Assembly (NCBI GenBank): GCA_027620395.1
Contig: JAQBZY010000049.1
Span: 1 to 7,894, forward strand
Direction of reading: 5' to 3'
From: Pseudomonadota bacterium
GTDB taxonomy: Bacteria; Pseudomonadota; Alphaproteobacteria; Rhodospirillales; Casp-alpha2
DNA: 7,894 nt
Shown: positions 1-6,133 of the stretch, one piece after another
Position numbering within the stretch: the first letter of the stretch is position 1
Layout: every line of letters starts with the position of its first letter
Notes under the pieces: model-generated
The model's database searches: none
Seen by the model: the letters and a program-made list of their open reading frames with translations, nothing else
Told to the model about the DNA's origin: nothing
Made by a program: the position numbers and the translations under genes

Positions 1-387
1 CTGCAATTCGGCGCGGAGTGGAAAATTGCTCTCGACCCGATCGAGATAGAGGACTCGGTCGTTGTCCATGACGCCGATATTGCAGGTCTCGCCGATTTCT
101 CCGACCAAACGGCTCAGCAGTGCGTGCCGCGGCGTATAGCGGATCGACCAGGTCAATACATCCTTGGCGACAGCGTTGAGATGCGGTCCGATGGCGTAGC
201 GGTCGCGGCCCGGCTCGCGATACAGAAATCCGAATGTTTCGAGTTGCCGCGCGGTGCGGTGCACGGTCTGTTTCGGACGGCCCAGCAATTCAGTAAGCTC
301 GGAGAGCGACAGCGGCCGTTTGGCGTCAAGGATCACTTGGATGACTTGAAACGCCTTGACCATGATCGGTTCGGAATCGTCGGTCAT
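1..387 (-). CDS. IclR-family transcriptional regulator, N-terminal part (cut by window edge)
   Basis: This is a DNA-binding regulator. The visible 129 residues cover the IclR-type winged helix-turn-helix and the start of the effector domain. Residues 27-49 form the HTH (LSLSELTELLGRPKQTVHR), with the recognition helix at about 38-49 and the wing at about 53-67 (GFLYREPGRDRYAIG). The effector domain begins near residue 80 and includes GEIGETCNIGVM and RVLYLDRVES, both typical of IclR proteins. The family is usually about 250 residues, so roughly half is missing past the left edge. The start is the ATG at 387-385, with GGAGG at 396-392. A second in-frame ATG at 363-361 would remove only eight residues before the conserved part. 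It lies 75 bp downstream of livF on the same strand, so it may be cotranscribed with the transporter and control it and the divergent enzymes; that role is inferred from position. IclR members can repress or activate, and the effector cannot be read from sequence. Confidence 0.93.
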   Translation of the reverse strand, partial: MTDDSEPIMVKAFQVIQVILDAKRPLSLSELTELLGRPKQTVHRTARQLETFGFLYREPGRDRYAIGPHLNAVAKDVLTWSIRYTPRHALLSRLVGEIGETCNIGVMDNDRVLYLDRVESNFPLRAELQ

Positions 388-422
388 GCCGCCTCCGTCT
401 CGCGTGACTGGCTTTGCTAACA

Positions 423-458
423 CCTAAACGGCGGAATTCAAAGGGATTTTAGCCGCCG
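423..458 (-). terminator. Weak hairpin between livF and the IclR gene (possible attenuator or terminator)
   Basis: On the minus strand, CGGCGG (458-453) and CCGCCG (434-429) form a 6-bp GC stem around an 18-nt AT-rich loop just after the livF stop codon. Only three T follow (TTTAGG, 428-423), so it is a poor intrinsic terminator. It could reduce read-through from the transporter operon into the regulator gene, or stabilise the upstream mRNA end. The call rests on base pairing alone. Confidence 0.22.
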
Positions 459-462
459 CCGG

Positions 463-1161
463 CTATACCCCGAGGTATCTGAGGGCGATGCCGGGATCGG
501 CGTCGAGATCGGCGAAGGTTCCGCTGAAGACGATACGGCCGGTCTCCAGAACCATCACCCGCTCGGAAACGCGGGTCGCCAGCCGTCGGCTTTGTTCGGA
601 AAGCAGGATAGCAATGCCGTCCCGGCGAAGTTCCAGGAGCACGTCGGCAAGCCGGTCGACGACCACTGGCGCCAATCCCTCGGACGGCTCATCCAACAAT
701 AACAACACCGGGTTTCCCATCAGCGCCCGGCCGATGGCCAGCATTTGCTTTTCGCCGCCGCTCAGCGTGCCGGCTGGGGCATGACGTCGGCGGGCGATTT
801 CGGGAAACAGCTCGAACACCCGAGCCGCCGTCCACGTCGTTGCCGCCGGCCCCGGCTTGCGTCCGGCCTCCAGATTTTCGGCGACGCTTAAATCCTGAAA
901 GATTCGGCGGTCCTCAGGCACATAGGCGATCCCGGCCAGCGCGGCAGCGCGCGCGCCCTTGCCGTCGATCCGCCGGCCCTGGAAGGCGATGCTGCCAGCC
1001 GTCGGCCTATTGACCCCCATGATCGCCTTGATCGCCGTCGATTTGCCGGCGCCATTGCGCCCGATCAAGGTCAAGGCGTCGTCGTCTGACAATGCCAGAT
1101 CGATACCGGCGATGACGGCGGCCGCACCGTAGCCGGCAGCAAGGCCCTGGACCTCAAGCAT
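463..1161 (-). CDS. livF: Branched-chain amino acid-type ABC transporter, ATPase subunit LivF
   Basis: This is one of two cytoplasmic ATPases that power the HAAT-family importer encoded here. The 232 residues match the usual LivF length of about 235. Visible motifs are Walker A GRNGAGKST (34-42), the LivF-type Q-loop region YVPEDRRIF (80-88), the signature LSGGE (133-137) and Walker B LLLLDEP (153-159). The switch position reads LLSEQ, with Gln where most ABC ATPases have His; LivF proteins commonly have a VEQ there, so this is a family trait and not a defect. The C-terminal IALRYLGV is also typical of LivF. The ATG at 1161-1159 overlaps the end of livG by 8 bp, and an AGGGG Shine-Dalgarno lies at 1175-1171 within livG, consistent with translational coupling. 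The transported substrate is not determined by this subunit. Confidence 0.95.
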   Translation of the reverse strand: MLEVQGLAAGYGAAAVIAGIDLALSDDDALTLIGRNGAGKSTAIKAIMGVNRPTAGSIAFQGRRIDGKGARAAALAGIAYVPEDRRIFQDLSVAENLEAGRKPGPAATTWTAARVFELFPEIARRRHAPAGTLSGGEKQMLAIGRALMGNPVLLLLDEPSEGLAPVVVDRLADVLLELRRDGIAILLSEQSRRLATRVSERVMVLETGRIVFSGTFADLDADPGIALRYLGV

Positions 1162-1903
1162 CGGCGTCGGCCCCTAAATAGATACGCCGGACCAACGGAT
1201 CGGCGCGGACATCGCCGGGCGCGCCGTCGGCGACGATCTTTCCCTCGTGCATGACCATCACTCTGTCTGCGAAGCCGAACACCGTATCCATATCGTGTTC
1301 GGTGAATAGGAGCGCGATACCGCGGGCGACTGCGATGCCGGTCGCGCGCTCCATGATCCGCCGCCGCTCGGCCGCAGCCATGCCGGCGGTCGGTTCGTCC
1401 AAAAGCAGGAGCCGCGGGTTTCCGGCCAGTGCCATGGCAAGTTCCAGCCGCTTGACGTCACCATAGGCGAGGTCGGTTACGGCGCTCTCCATGGCAGCGG
1501 CGATGCCGACAGTATCGAGCAACGCTTCGGCCTCGCCCTTGAACGCGCTGGAGGCCGCCCGCAAACCGCCGCCGCCCGGCACTGTCGCCAGCAACGCAGT
1601 CTGCACATTCTCAAGAGCCGTCATCGAGCGGAACACAGCGGCGATCTGGAACGTCCGGGCGATTCCGGCCTGGGCCCGGCGCATCGGCGGCCAGGCCGTG
1701 ATGTCGGCGCCATTGAAGGCGATGTGCCCACTATCGGCGCTGAGTCCGCCGCCCAACAATTCGAACAGCGTCGATTTGCCGGCGCCGTTGGGGCCGATCA
1801 AGGCGGTCCGCGTGCCGGCATCGATGCTGAAATCGACGTCGTCGACGGCCGGTGTCACACCAAACACCTTGCGAAGCTGCCGCGCCTCCAGGATCGCCGT
1901 CAT
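1154..1903 (-). CDS. livG: Branched-chain amino acid-type ABC transporter, ATPase subunit LivG
   Basis: This is the second ATPase of the importer. From the chosen start it has 249 residues, close to the usual LivG length. Motifs are Walker A GPNGAGKST (37-45), Q-loop RTFQ (Gln86), a LivG-style signature LAYGD (145-149) followed by KRLELAMALA, Walker B LLLLDEP (165-171) and H-loop His203 in TEHDMD. The C-terminal part has DRVMVMHEGKIVADG, the usual LivG end region. The reading frame is open to 2005, but the upstream 34 residues are Arg-rich and lie inside the permease gene. The ATG at 1903-1901 forms an ATGA overlap with the permease stop, has GGAG at 1913-1910 and places MTAILEARQLRKVFG at the usual ABC N-terminus, so it is preferred. 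The signature loop departs from LSGGQ, as is normal for LivG. Confidence 0.95.
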   Translation of the reverse strand: MTAILEARQLRKVFGVTPAVDDVDFSIDAGTRTALIGPNGAGKSTLFELLGGGLSADSGHIAFNGADITAWPPMRRAQAGIARTFQIAAVFRSMTALENVQTALLATVPGGGGLRAASSAFKGEAEALLDTVGIAAAMESAVTDLAYGDVKRLELAMALAGNPRLLLLDEPTAGMAAAERRRIMERATGIAVARGIALLFTEHDMDTVFGFADRVMVMHEGKIVADGAPGDVRADPLVRRIYLGADADA

Positions 1904-3726
1904 GGCCGGCTCCGGTGCCGGAGTCGCTTGGATATCCAGCCGCCGACGCCGCCCGGCGCGAAGACGGCAAGCCCGACAATCGATAAGCCAAGCAACGCCC
2001 GCCAATGATCGAGCCTGGACAGAATATTTTCGAGCGCCGCGTAAATCGCCGCGCCGATGACTGGTCCGGCCGGCGCGTGCAAGCCGCCCAACAAAATGGC
2101 GAGCAAGCCATCGACCGACTTCGGGATCGATAGGACATCGGGAAAGACGTTACCCTTGGCAAAGGCGGCAAGTCCGCCGGCGAGACCCGCGGCGATGCCG
2201 GCGGCGGTGAAGGCCAGCCACTTGAGCCGCCGTTGATCGATGCCGAGCGCCCGCGCCCGGGCCGGTGCATCACGGCCGGCGCGGAGCATATACCCGAACG
2301 GCGCTTCGGCGAGACGGATGAGCAGCCACATTCCGGCTCCGGAGACGGCCAACGTCAGATAGTAATAAGCCACCGGACCGGTTGCCCATCGGTCCGGCCA
2401 GATGCCGAGCACGCCGTCGTCACCACCGGTAAGCCAATTCCATTGCACGGCGGCCGACCAAAGTATTTGCGCCGCTGCCAATGTGAGCATCGCGAGGTAC
2501 ACGCCGCTAGATCGGACGCAAAGCCAGCCGATCACGATCGCGCCCAAGCCAGCGGCGAGCGGTGCCGCGGCGAGGCCGGCGACCATGCCGAGGCCAGCCT
2601 TGGCCGTTGCCGCCGCAGCGTAGGCGCCGAGTCCGAAGAAGGCGGCGTGCCCGAACGAAATCATGCCACCCGGCCCGGTCATCAACCGGAGGCCGGCGGC
2701 AAACAGTGCCAGCGTCATGATGTCGACGCAGAGCACCAGAATGAACGGCTCGGCGACGAGCGGCAGCAGGGCAAGACTGATCAACAGCGCGATTGCGGCC
2801 GGACGGCCGAACCGGCCGAGGTTTTCCGGCGGCGCAATCTCGGCCGCTGGCGGCGGGCCCGAGGCGGCGCGTCCGAACAGCCCGTTTGGCCGCAACGCCA
2901 GCACCACGGTCATGGCCAGGAAGGCGACCACCAGCGTACTTTCGGGGAGGACGAGAATCCCAAATGCCTTCAATTGGCCGATCAGGATCGCGGCGATAAA
3001 GGCGCCAAAAACGCTGCCCATGCCACCGATGACGACGACGACGAAGGCCTCGGCGATAACGTTCAAATCCATCAATAACGTGACCGGTTCGCGCGGCACC
3101 TGCAACGCGCCGGCGAGCCCGGCAAGCGTGCTGCCGATGAAGAAGCTGAGCGTGAAGATGCGTCCCGAATCAACGCCGAGCGCGGCGACCATGCCGGCAT
3201 CCTCGGTGGCGGCGCGGACCAGGATGCCGAACCGGGTTCGATTGAACAACAGCCAGATGATGGCCAGGACAGTGATCCCGGCACCGATCATGAACAGATC
3301 GTATTCCGGGATCGGCTCTCCGAAAATGCGGACGGCGCCGGTTAAGCCCGGTGCCCTGGGCCCGAACAGATCGACCGGCCCGAATAGGGTGAGCGCCACG
3401 TCCTTGACGATCAAGACGACGCCGAAGGTGGCGAGCAACTGGAATAGTTCTGGTGCGCCATAGAGGCGCCGCAACACGGTCATTTCAAGAACAACGCCCA
3501 GCAGGCCGACGGTAACGGCGGCTATCGGAACGGCCAGCCAAAAACCGCCTAAACTCAGCATCCCGGTCAATGAATAGGCGATGTAGGCGCCGAGCATATA
3601 TAGAGAGCCGTGCGCAAAATTGACGACCCGGGTGACGCCGAATACGATCGTCAGCCCGGCGGCGACCAAAAACAGCCAACTGGCGCTGGCGAGCCCGGTC
3701 AGGAATTGCGCAAAGGCGAACGCCAT
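1900..3726 (-). CDS. livHM: Fused LivH-LivM permease of a branched-chain amino acid-type ABC transporter
   Basis: This inner-membrane protein forms the translocation channel. It joins both permease subunits in one 608-residue chain. Residues 1-285 are LivH-like: VNFAHGSLYMLGAYIA near 35-50, an EAA-type coupling loop at about 171-190 (RAATEDAGMVAALGVD) and VVIGGMGSVFGAFIAA at 231-246. A Pro/Ala-rich linker, about 286-306 (ASGPPPAAEIAPPENLG), leads into the LivM-like half, 307-608. That half has GPGGMISFGHAAFFGLGAYA (351-370), a second coupling loop at about 482-497 (RAGRDAPARARALGID) and the LLAILLGGLHAPAGPVIGAA segment (541-560). Separate LivH and LivM are each about 290-320 residues, so both halves look complete. 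The ATG at 3726-3724 has GGAG at 3740-3737, ten bases upstream. The gene starts 78 bp after the binding-protein gene and overlaps livG by four bases. Fused LivHM proteins are known in proteobacteria. Confidence 0.93.
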   Translation of the reverse strand: MAFAFAQFLTGLASASWLFLVAAGLTIVFGVTRVVNFAHGSLYMLGAYIAYSLTGMLSLGGFWLAVPIAAVTVGLLGVVLEMTVLRRLYGAPELFQLLATFGVVLIVKDVALTLFGPVDLFGPRAPGLTGAVRIFGEPIPEYDLFMIGAGITVLAIIWLLFNRTRFGILVRAATEDAGMVAALGVDSGRIFTLSFFIGSTLAGLAGALQVPREPVTLLMDLNVIAEAFVVVVIGGMGSVFGAFIAAILIGQLKAFGILVLPESTLVVAFLAMTVVLALRPNGLFGRAASGPPPAAEIAPPENLGRFGRPAAIALLISLALLPLVAEPFILVLCVDIMTLALFAAGLRLMTGPGGMISFGHAAFFGLGAYAAAATAKAGLGMVAGLAAAPLAAGLGAIVIGWLCVRSSGVYLAMLTLAAAQILWSAAVQWNWLTGGDDGVLGIWPDRWATGPVAYYYLTLAVSGAGMWLLIRLAEAPFGYMLRAGRDAPARARALGIDQRRLKWLAFTAAGIAAGLAGGLAAFAKGNVFPDVLSIPKSVDGLLAILLGGLHAPAGPVIGAAIYAALENILSRLDHWRALLGLSIVGLAVFAPGGVGGWISKRLRHRSRP

Positions 3727-3753
3727 CTTGGGCCGGCTCCGGAGTTATCGCCT

Positions 3754-3786
3754 ATGCCGGTCCCAGCGGTGCCAAATGTCCGGCAT
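3754..3786 (-). repeat. Inverted repeat between the binding-protein gene and the livHM permease gene
   Basis: The 78-bp gap contains perfect 7-bp arms, ATGCCGG (3754-3760) and CCGGCAT (3780-3786), separated by 19 nt. In the mRNA this could form a stem-loop downstream of the binding-protein stop codon. No T-run follows on the minus strand, so it is not a convincing terminator. A processing or stabilising stem that keeps binding protein above membrane components is a possible role, inferred from position. Confidence 0.35.
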
Positions 3787-3804
3787 TCCGCGAGGGTGGC
3801 AGCG

Positions 3805-5007
3805 TTAATTTGCCGGCCGCAGCTTTGCCGCATCGGCTTCCGAAGGCAGCACGTCGGCGCCGTCGACGTAATGCCAGCGGGTCATGAAGCCTTGGCCGTT
3901 TTCGACCGCGGTCCAGCCGACCCAGGCACCCATGGTCGCCTGGTGGTCGGCGGCGCGATAGGAAATTTTGCCCATCGGGGTTTCGAGCGTCAGTCCCCGC
4001 ATGGCGTCGACCAGCTTTTCGGTCTTGGTCGACTTTGCTTTCGCCAGCACCGCCGCAATCGACAGCATGGTATTGTAGCCGACCATCGATCCCATCTTCG
4101 GCGTTTCGTTCCAGCGCGCCTGATAGGCCTTGAGAAATTTATCGTGCGCAGGAGATTTGATGGCGTACCAGGGATATCCGGTGACGATCCATCCGGTCGG
4201 CGCTTCGGTCTTCAAGGGTTCCAGATATTCCGGCTCGCCGGTCAACAGGCTGACCATGACCCGTTTCTCAAACAGTCCGCGCAAATTCCCCTCGCGGACG
4301 AACGTCGCCAGATCGGAACCGAAAGTGACGTTATAGATGGCATCGGGTTTCGCCGCCTCTAACGCCCTGACGGTGGCGCCGGCGTCGATCTTGAACAGTG
4401 CCGGCCACTGCGCATCGACGAATTCGACATCCGGTTGCAGTTTTTTCAGGACATCCTGGAAGGCGGCCACCGCTTCCTTGCCATAGGAATAGTTGGGCGC
4501 AACGGTGGCCCATTTCTTGGCGCCGGTCTTCGCCGCTTGCTTGGCCAGCATCGCGGCTTGCATGTAGGTCGACGGCCTGAGCCGGAACGTATAGCGGTTC
4601 CCCTTGTCCCAGATCAGCGAGTCGGCCAATGGCTCGGACGCCAGAAACAACACCTTGTTCTGTTTCGCGAAACTCGAAACCGCGAGGCCGATGTGTGAAA
4701 AGAAGGTGCCGGCCAGCATCACAACTTTGTCACGGCGGACCAATTCATCGGCGATCTTGACGGCGGTATCGGGTTTGCCGTCATCGTCGCGTCTGATCAT
4801 TTCGATCTTGCGGCCCAGCACGCCACCCTTGGCGTTGATCTCGTCCAGCGCCAATTGCCAACCCTTGCGGTAGGGCTCGGTAAATGCCGGCAAGCGCGTG
4901 TAGCTGTTGATCTCGCCGATCTTGATCGGTTCGGCGGCGGTCGCCGGATGCGGCCCGGATATGGCGAGAACAACGCCGACGGTGGCGGCGAAACGTTGAA
5001 ACAGCAT
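3805..5007 (-). CDS. Periplasmic substrate-binding protein of a HAAT-family ABC transporter (Peripla_BP_6 type)
   Basis: This protein captures the substrate in the periplasm and delivers it to the LivHM/LivG/LivF complex. It has 400 residues from the chosen start. The signal peptide is about residues 1-24 or 1-25 (MLFQRFAATVGVVLAIS, with an ATA/TAA cleavage region before EPIKIGEIN). The mature protein begins with the family hallmark IKIGEIN. It continues with GWQLALDEINAKGGVLGRKI, the DDDGKPDTAVKIADELV helix and VVMLAGTFFSHIGLAVSSFA, the typical type I periplasmic fold and hinge pattern. The frame is open to 5187, but upstream residues cross the divergent promoter region and contain no export signal. 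The ATG at 5007-5005 has an AGGTG Shine-Dalgarno at 5017-5013, five bases away. It is the first gene of the transporter operon. Relatives bind branched-chain amino acids, amides, urea or aromatic acids, so the ligand is not assignable from sequence. Confidence 0.93.
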   Translation of the reverse strand: MLFQRFAATVGVVLAISGPHPATAAEPIKIGEINSYTRLPAFTEPYRKGWQLALDEINAKGGVLGRKIEMIRRDDDGKPDTAVKIADELVRRDKVVMLAGTFFSHIGLAVSSFAKQNKVLFLASEPLADSLIWDKGNRYTFRLRPSTYMQAAMLAKQAAKTGAKKWATVAPNYSYGKEAVAAFQDVLKKLQPDVEFVDAQWPALFKIDAGATVRALEAAKPDAIYNVTFGSDLATFVREGNLRGLFEKRVMVSLLTGEPEYLEPLKTEAPTGWIVTGYPWYAIKSPAHDKFLKAYQARWNETPKMGSMVGYNTMLSIAAVLAKAKSTKTEKLVDAMRGLTLETPMGKISYRAADHQATMGAWVGWTAVENGQGFMTRWHYVDGADVLPSEADAAKLRPAN

Positions 5008-5023
5008 CAAAGCACCTAAAATC

Positions 5024-5034
5024 CCAATGATTGG
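5024..5034. promoter_or_regulatory. Short perfect palindrome ahead of the binding-protein gene
   Basis: CCAATGATTGG is a perfect 11-bp palindrome around a central G (5029). It lies 17-27 bases upstream of the binding-protein ATG, just upstream of the Shine-Dalgarno, and would fall in the 5' untranslated region if transcription starts near 5075. It could be a downstream operator or a small stem near the ribosome site. A chance palindrome of this size is possible. Confidence 0.25.
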
Positions 5035-5081
5035 CCGGTGGGTCCGCCGCGCATGGCCGTCGTTGACCCATGTCAGCCTAA

Positions 5082-5110
5082 GTTCTACCGACATTCCACC
5101 GGGTTGGAAA
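5082..5110 (-). promoter_or_regulatory. Candidate sigma70-like promoter for the transporter operon
   Basis: On the minus strand, TTTCCA (5110-5105) and TAGAAC (5087-5082) are separated by 17 bp; each matches four of six consensus positions. Transcription would start near 5075 and leave a leader of about 68 nt before the binding-protein ATG. The -35 element overlaps one arm of the TTCCA/TGGAA palindrome, so a bound regulator would affect this promoter. The match is weak, as is common in high-GC alphaproteobacteria. Confidence 0.3.
5094..5109. promoter_or_regulatory. Candidate operator in the divergent intergenic region
   Basis: TTCCA (5094-5098) and TGGAA (5105-5109) form an inverted repeat with a 6-bp spacer, near the middle of the 208-bp region between the divergent transporter and dehydrogenase genes. 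IclR-family proteins commonly bind imperfect palindromes of about 14-16 bp, and an IclR gene ends this transporter cluster, so it is the natural candidate regulator. Binding is inferred. The site overlaps the predicted -35 of the transporter promoter. Confidence 0.35.
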
Positions 5111-5146
5111 GCGGCAGCCGAACGGTCCATCTGACCGCCATCCCGC

Positions 5147-5175
5147 TTGCCACTCCGGAACTCCGCCGACAATAT
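5147..5175 (+). promoter_or_regulatory. Candidate sigma70-like promoter for the dehydrogenase-isomerase operon
   Basis: TTGCCA (5147-5152) and CAATAT (5170-5175) are separated by 17 bp. The first matches TTGACA at five positions and the second TATAAT at three. Transcription would begin near 5182, about 34 nt upstream of the preferred ATG at 5216, leaving room for the GGGAG at 5204-5208. A second, weaker option starts with TTGACC at 5063-5068. Neither is strong enough to be sure. Confidence 0.3.
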
Positions 5176-5215
5176 GCCGGTCTCCAAGGGGCTAGGAAAA
5201 ATCGGGAGAATGCGG

Positions 5216-6130
5216 ATGGGTGTCTACAGGGCTGCCGTGATCGGGCTCGGAGCCATGGGCATGGGCGTCGCAAAATCGTTGCTGGCGCGCCAGATCGATA
5301 CCGTCGGCTGCGATATGAGTGCCGAGGCCCGGGACGGGTTTGCCTTGGCTGGCGGAAAAATTGCCGCAACGCCCAGGGAAGCAGCTGCCGGCGCCGATGC
5401 GCTATTGGTGACCGTGGTCAATGCCGAACAAACCGAGGCCGTGCTGTTCGGTCCCGACGGCGCAGTTTCGGCGCTGGCCAAGGGCGCGGTCGTGCTCGGC
5501 TGCGCCACGGTGCCGCCGACCTACGCCAAGGATTTGGCGGCCCGGCTCGCCAGGTTTAGCATTCTGTTCGTCGATGCGCCGATGAGCGGCGGCCCCGTCA
5601 AGGCGGCGGCGGGACAGCTATCGTTGATGACGTCGGGCGATGCCGATGCTTACGCCCGCGCCGAGCCGGCGCTTGGCGCCATCGCCGGGCGCGTCTACAA
5701 GCTCGGCACCGAGCCCGGGCAAGGCTCGACCATGAAGATGGTCAATCAGCTTCTGGCCGGCGTTCACATCGCGACCGCGATGGAGGCGGTGGCACTCGGT
5801 ATCAAGGCCGGCCTGGATGTCGGCGAAATTTTCAACGTCATCACCGGCAGTGCCGGCAATTCCTGGATGTTCGAGAACCGGGTGCCGCATGTGCTCGCCA
5901 ATGATTATGCGCCGAAAAGCGCGGTCGAGATTTTCGTCAAGGACCTGGGCATCGTGCTCGAGGAAGGTAAACGTCAGGGATTTCCATTGCCGCTGTCGGC
6001 GGCGGCGCATCAGATATATCTGGCCGCCAAGGGCATGGGCTTGGGCCGGGAAGATGACGCGGCGGTAATCAAGGTTTACCAAGCGCTTTCCGGGATCGAA
6101 TTGCCCGCCGGCGACGACGGCGGAGTCTGA
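5216..6130 (+). CDS. ltnD: L-threonate dehydrogenase-type NAD-dependent 3-hydroxyacid dehydrogenase
   Basis: This is a cytoplasmic oxidoreductase of the beta-hydroxyacid dehydrogenase family, 304 residues from the chosen start. The Rossmann motif GLGAMG is at 10-15. Asp33 at the end of the second strand (TVGCD) suggests NAD over NADP. The substrate motif DAPMSGG is at 120-126, and the catalytic Lys174 lies in STMKMVNQLLAGVH. AGNSWMFENRVPHV, SAVEIFVKDLGIVLEEG and GREDDAAVIKVY are strongly reminiscent of L-threonate dehydrogenase (LtnD), which oxidises L-threonate to 2-oxotetronate. Tartronate semialdehyde reductase (GarR/GlxR) is the main alternative and shares the fold and catalytic Lys. The ATG at 5216 is preferred because GGGAG (5204-5208) is seven bases upstream. 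The ATG at 5210 is too close to it, and the frame also stays open to a TTG at 5147 without conserved residues. The isomerase gene follows after three bases. The exact substrate is inferred. Confidence 0.85.
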   Translation: MGVYRAAVIGLGAMGMGVAKSLLARQIDTVGCDMSAEARDGFALAGGKIAATPREAAAGADALLVTVVNAEQTEAVLFGPDGAVSALAKGAVVLGCATVPPTYAKDLAARLARFSILFVDAPMSGGPVKAAAGQLSLMTSGDADAYARAEPALGAIAGRVYKLGTEPGQGSTMKMVNQLLAGVHIATAMEAVALGIKAGLDVGEIFNVITGSAGNSWMFENRVPHVLANDYAPKSAVEIFVKDLGIVLEEGKRQGFPLPLSAAAHQIYLAAKGMGLGREDDAAVIKVYQALSGIELPAGDDGGV

Positions 6131-6133
6131 GCA

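Noticed and set aside
124..420. Plus-strand open frame of 98 codons at the left edge
   Set aside because: It is antisense to the IclR helix-turn-helix region, which is clearly coding on the minus strand.
2233..3463. Long plus-strand open frames opposite the permease gene (up to 281 and 266 codons)
   Set aside because: Their translations are rich in Arg, Pro and Ala with no family resemblance, and the minus-strand frame is a clear LivHM with all expected motifs. High GC content produces such shadow frames.
3610..4362. Plus-strand open frame of 250 codons opposite the binding-protein gene
   Set aside because: The translation is an antisense shadow of the permease start and binding-protein C-terminus, with no ribosome site or motifs supporting it.
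5008..5187. N-terminal extension of the binding protein by 60 residues
   Set aside because: It would span the divergent promoter region and bury the signal peptide internally; the ATG at 5007 has a good ribosome site and a normal export signal.
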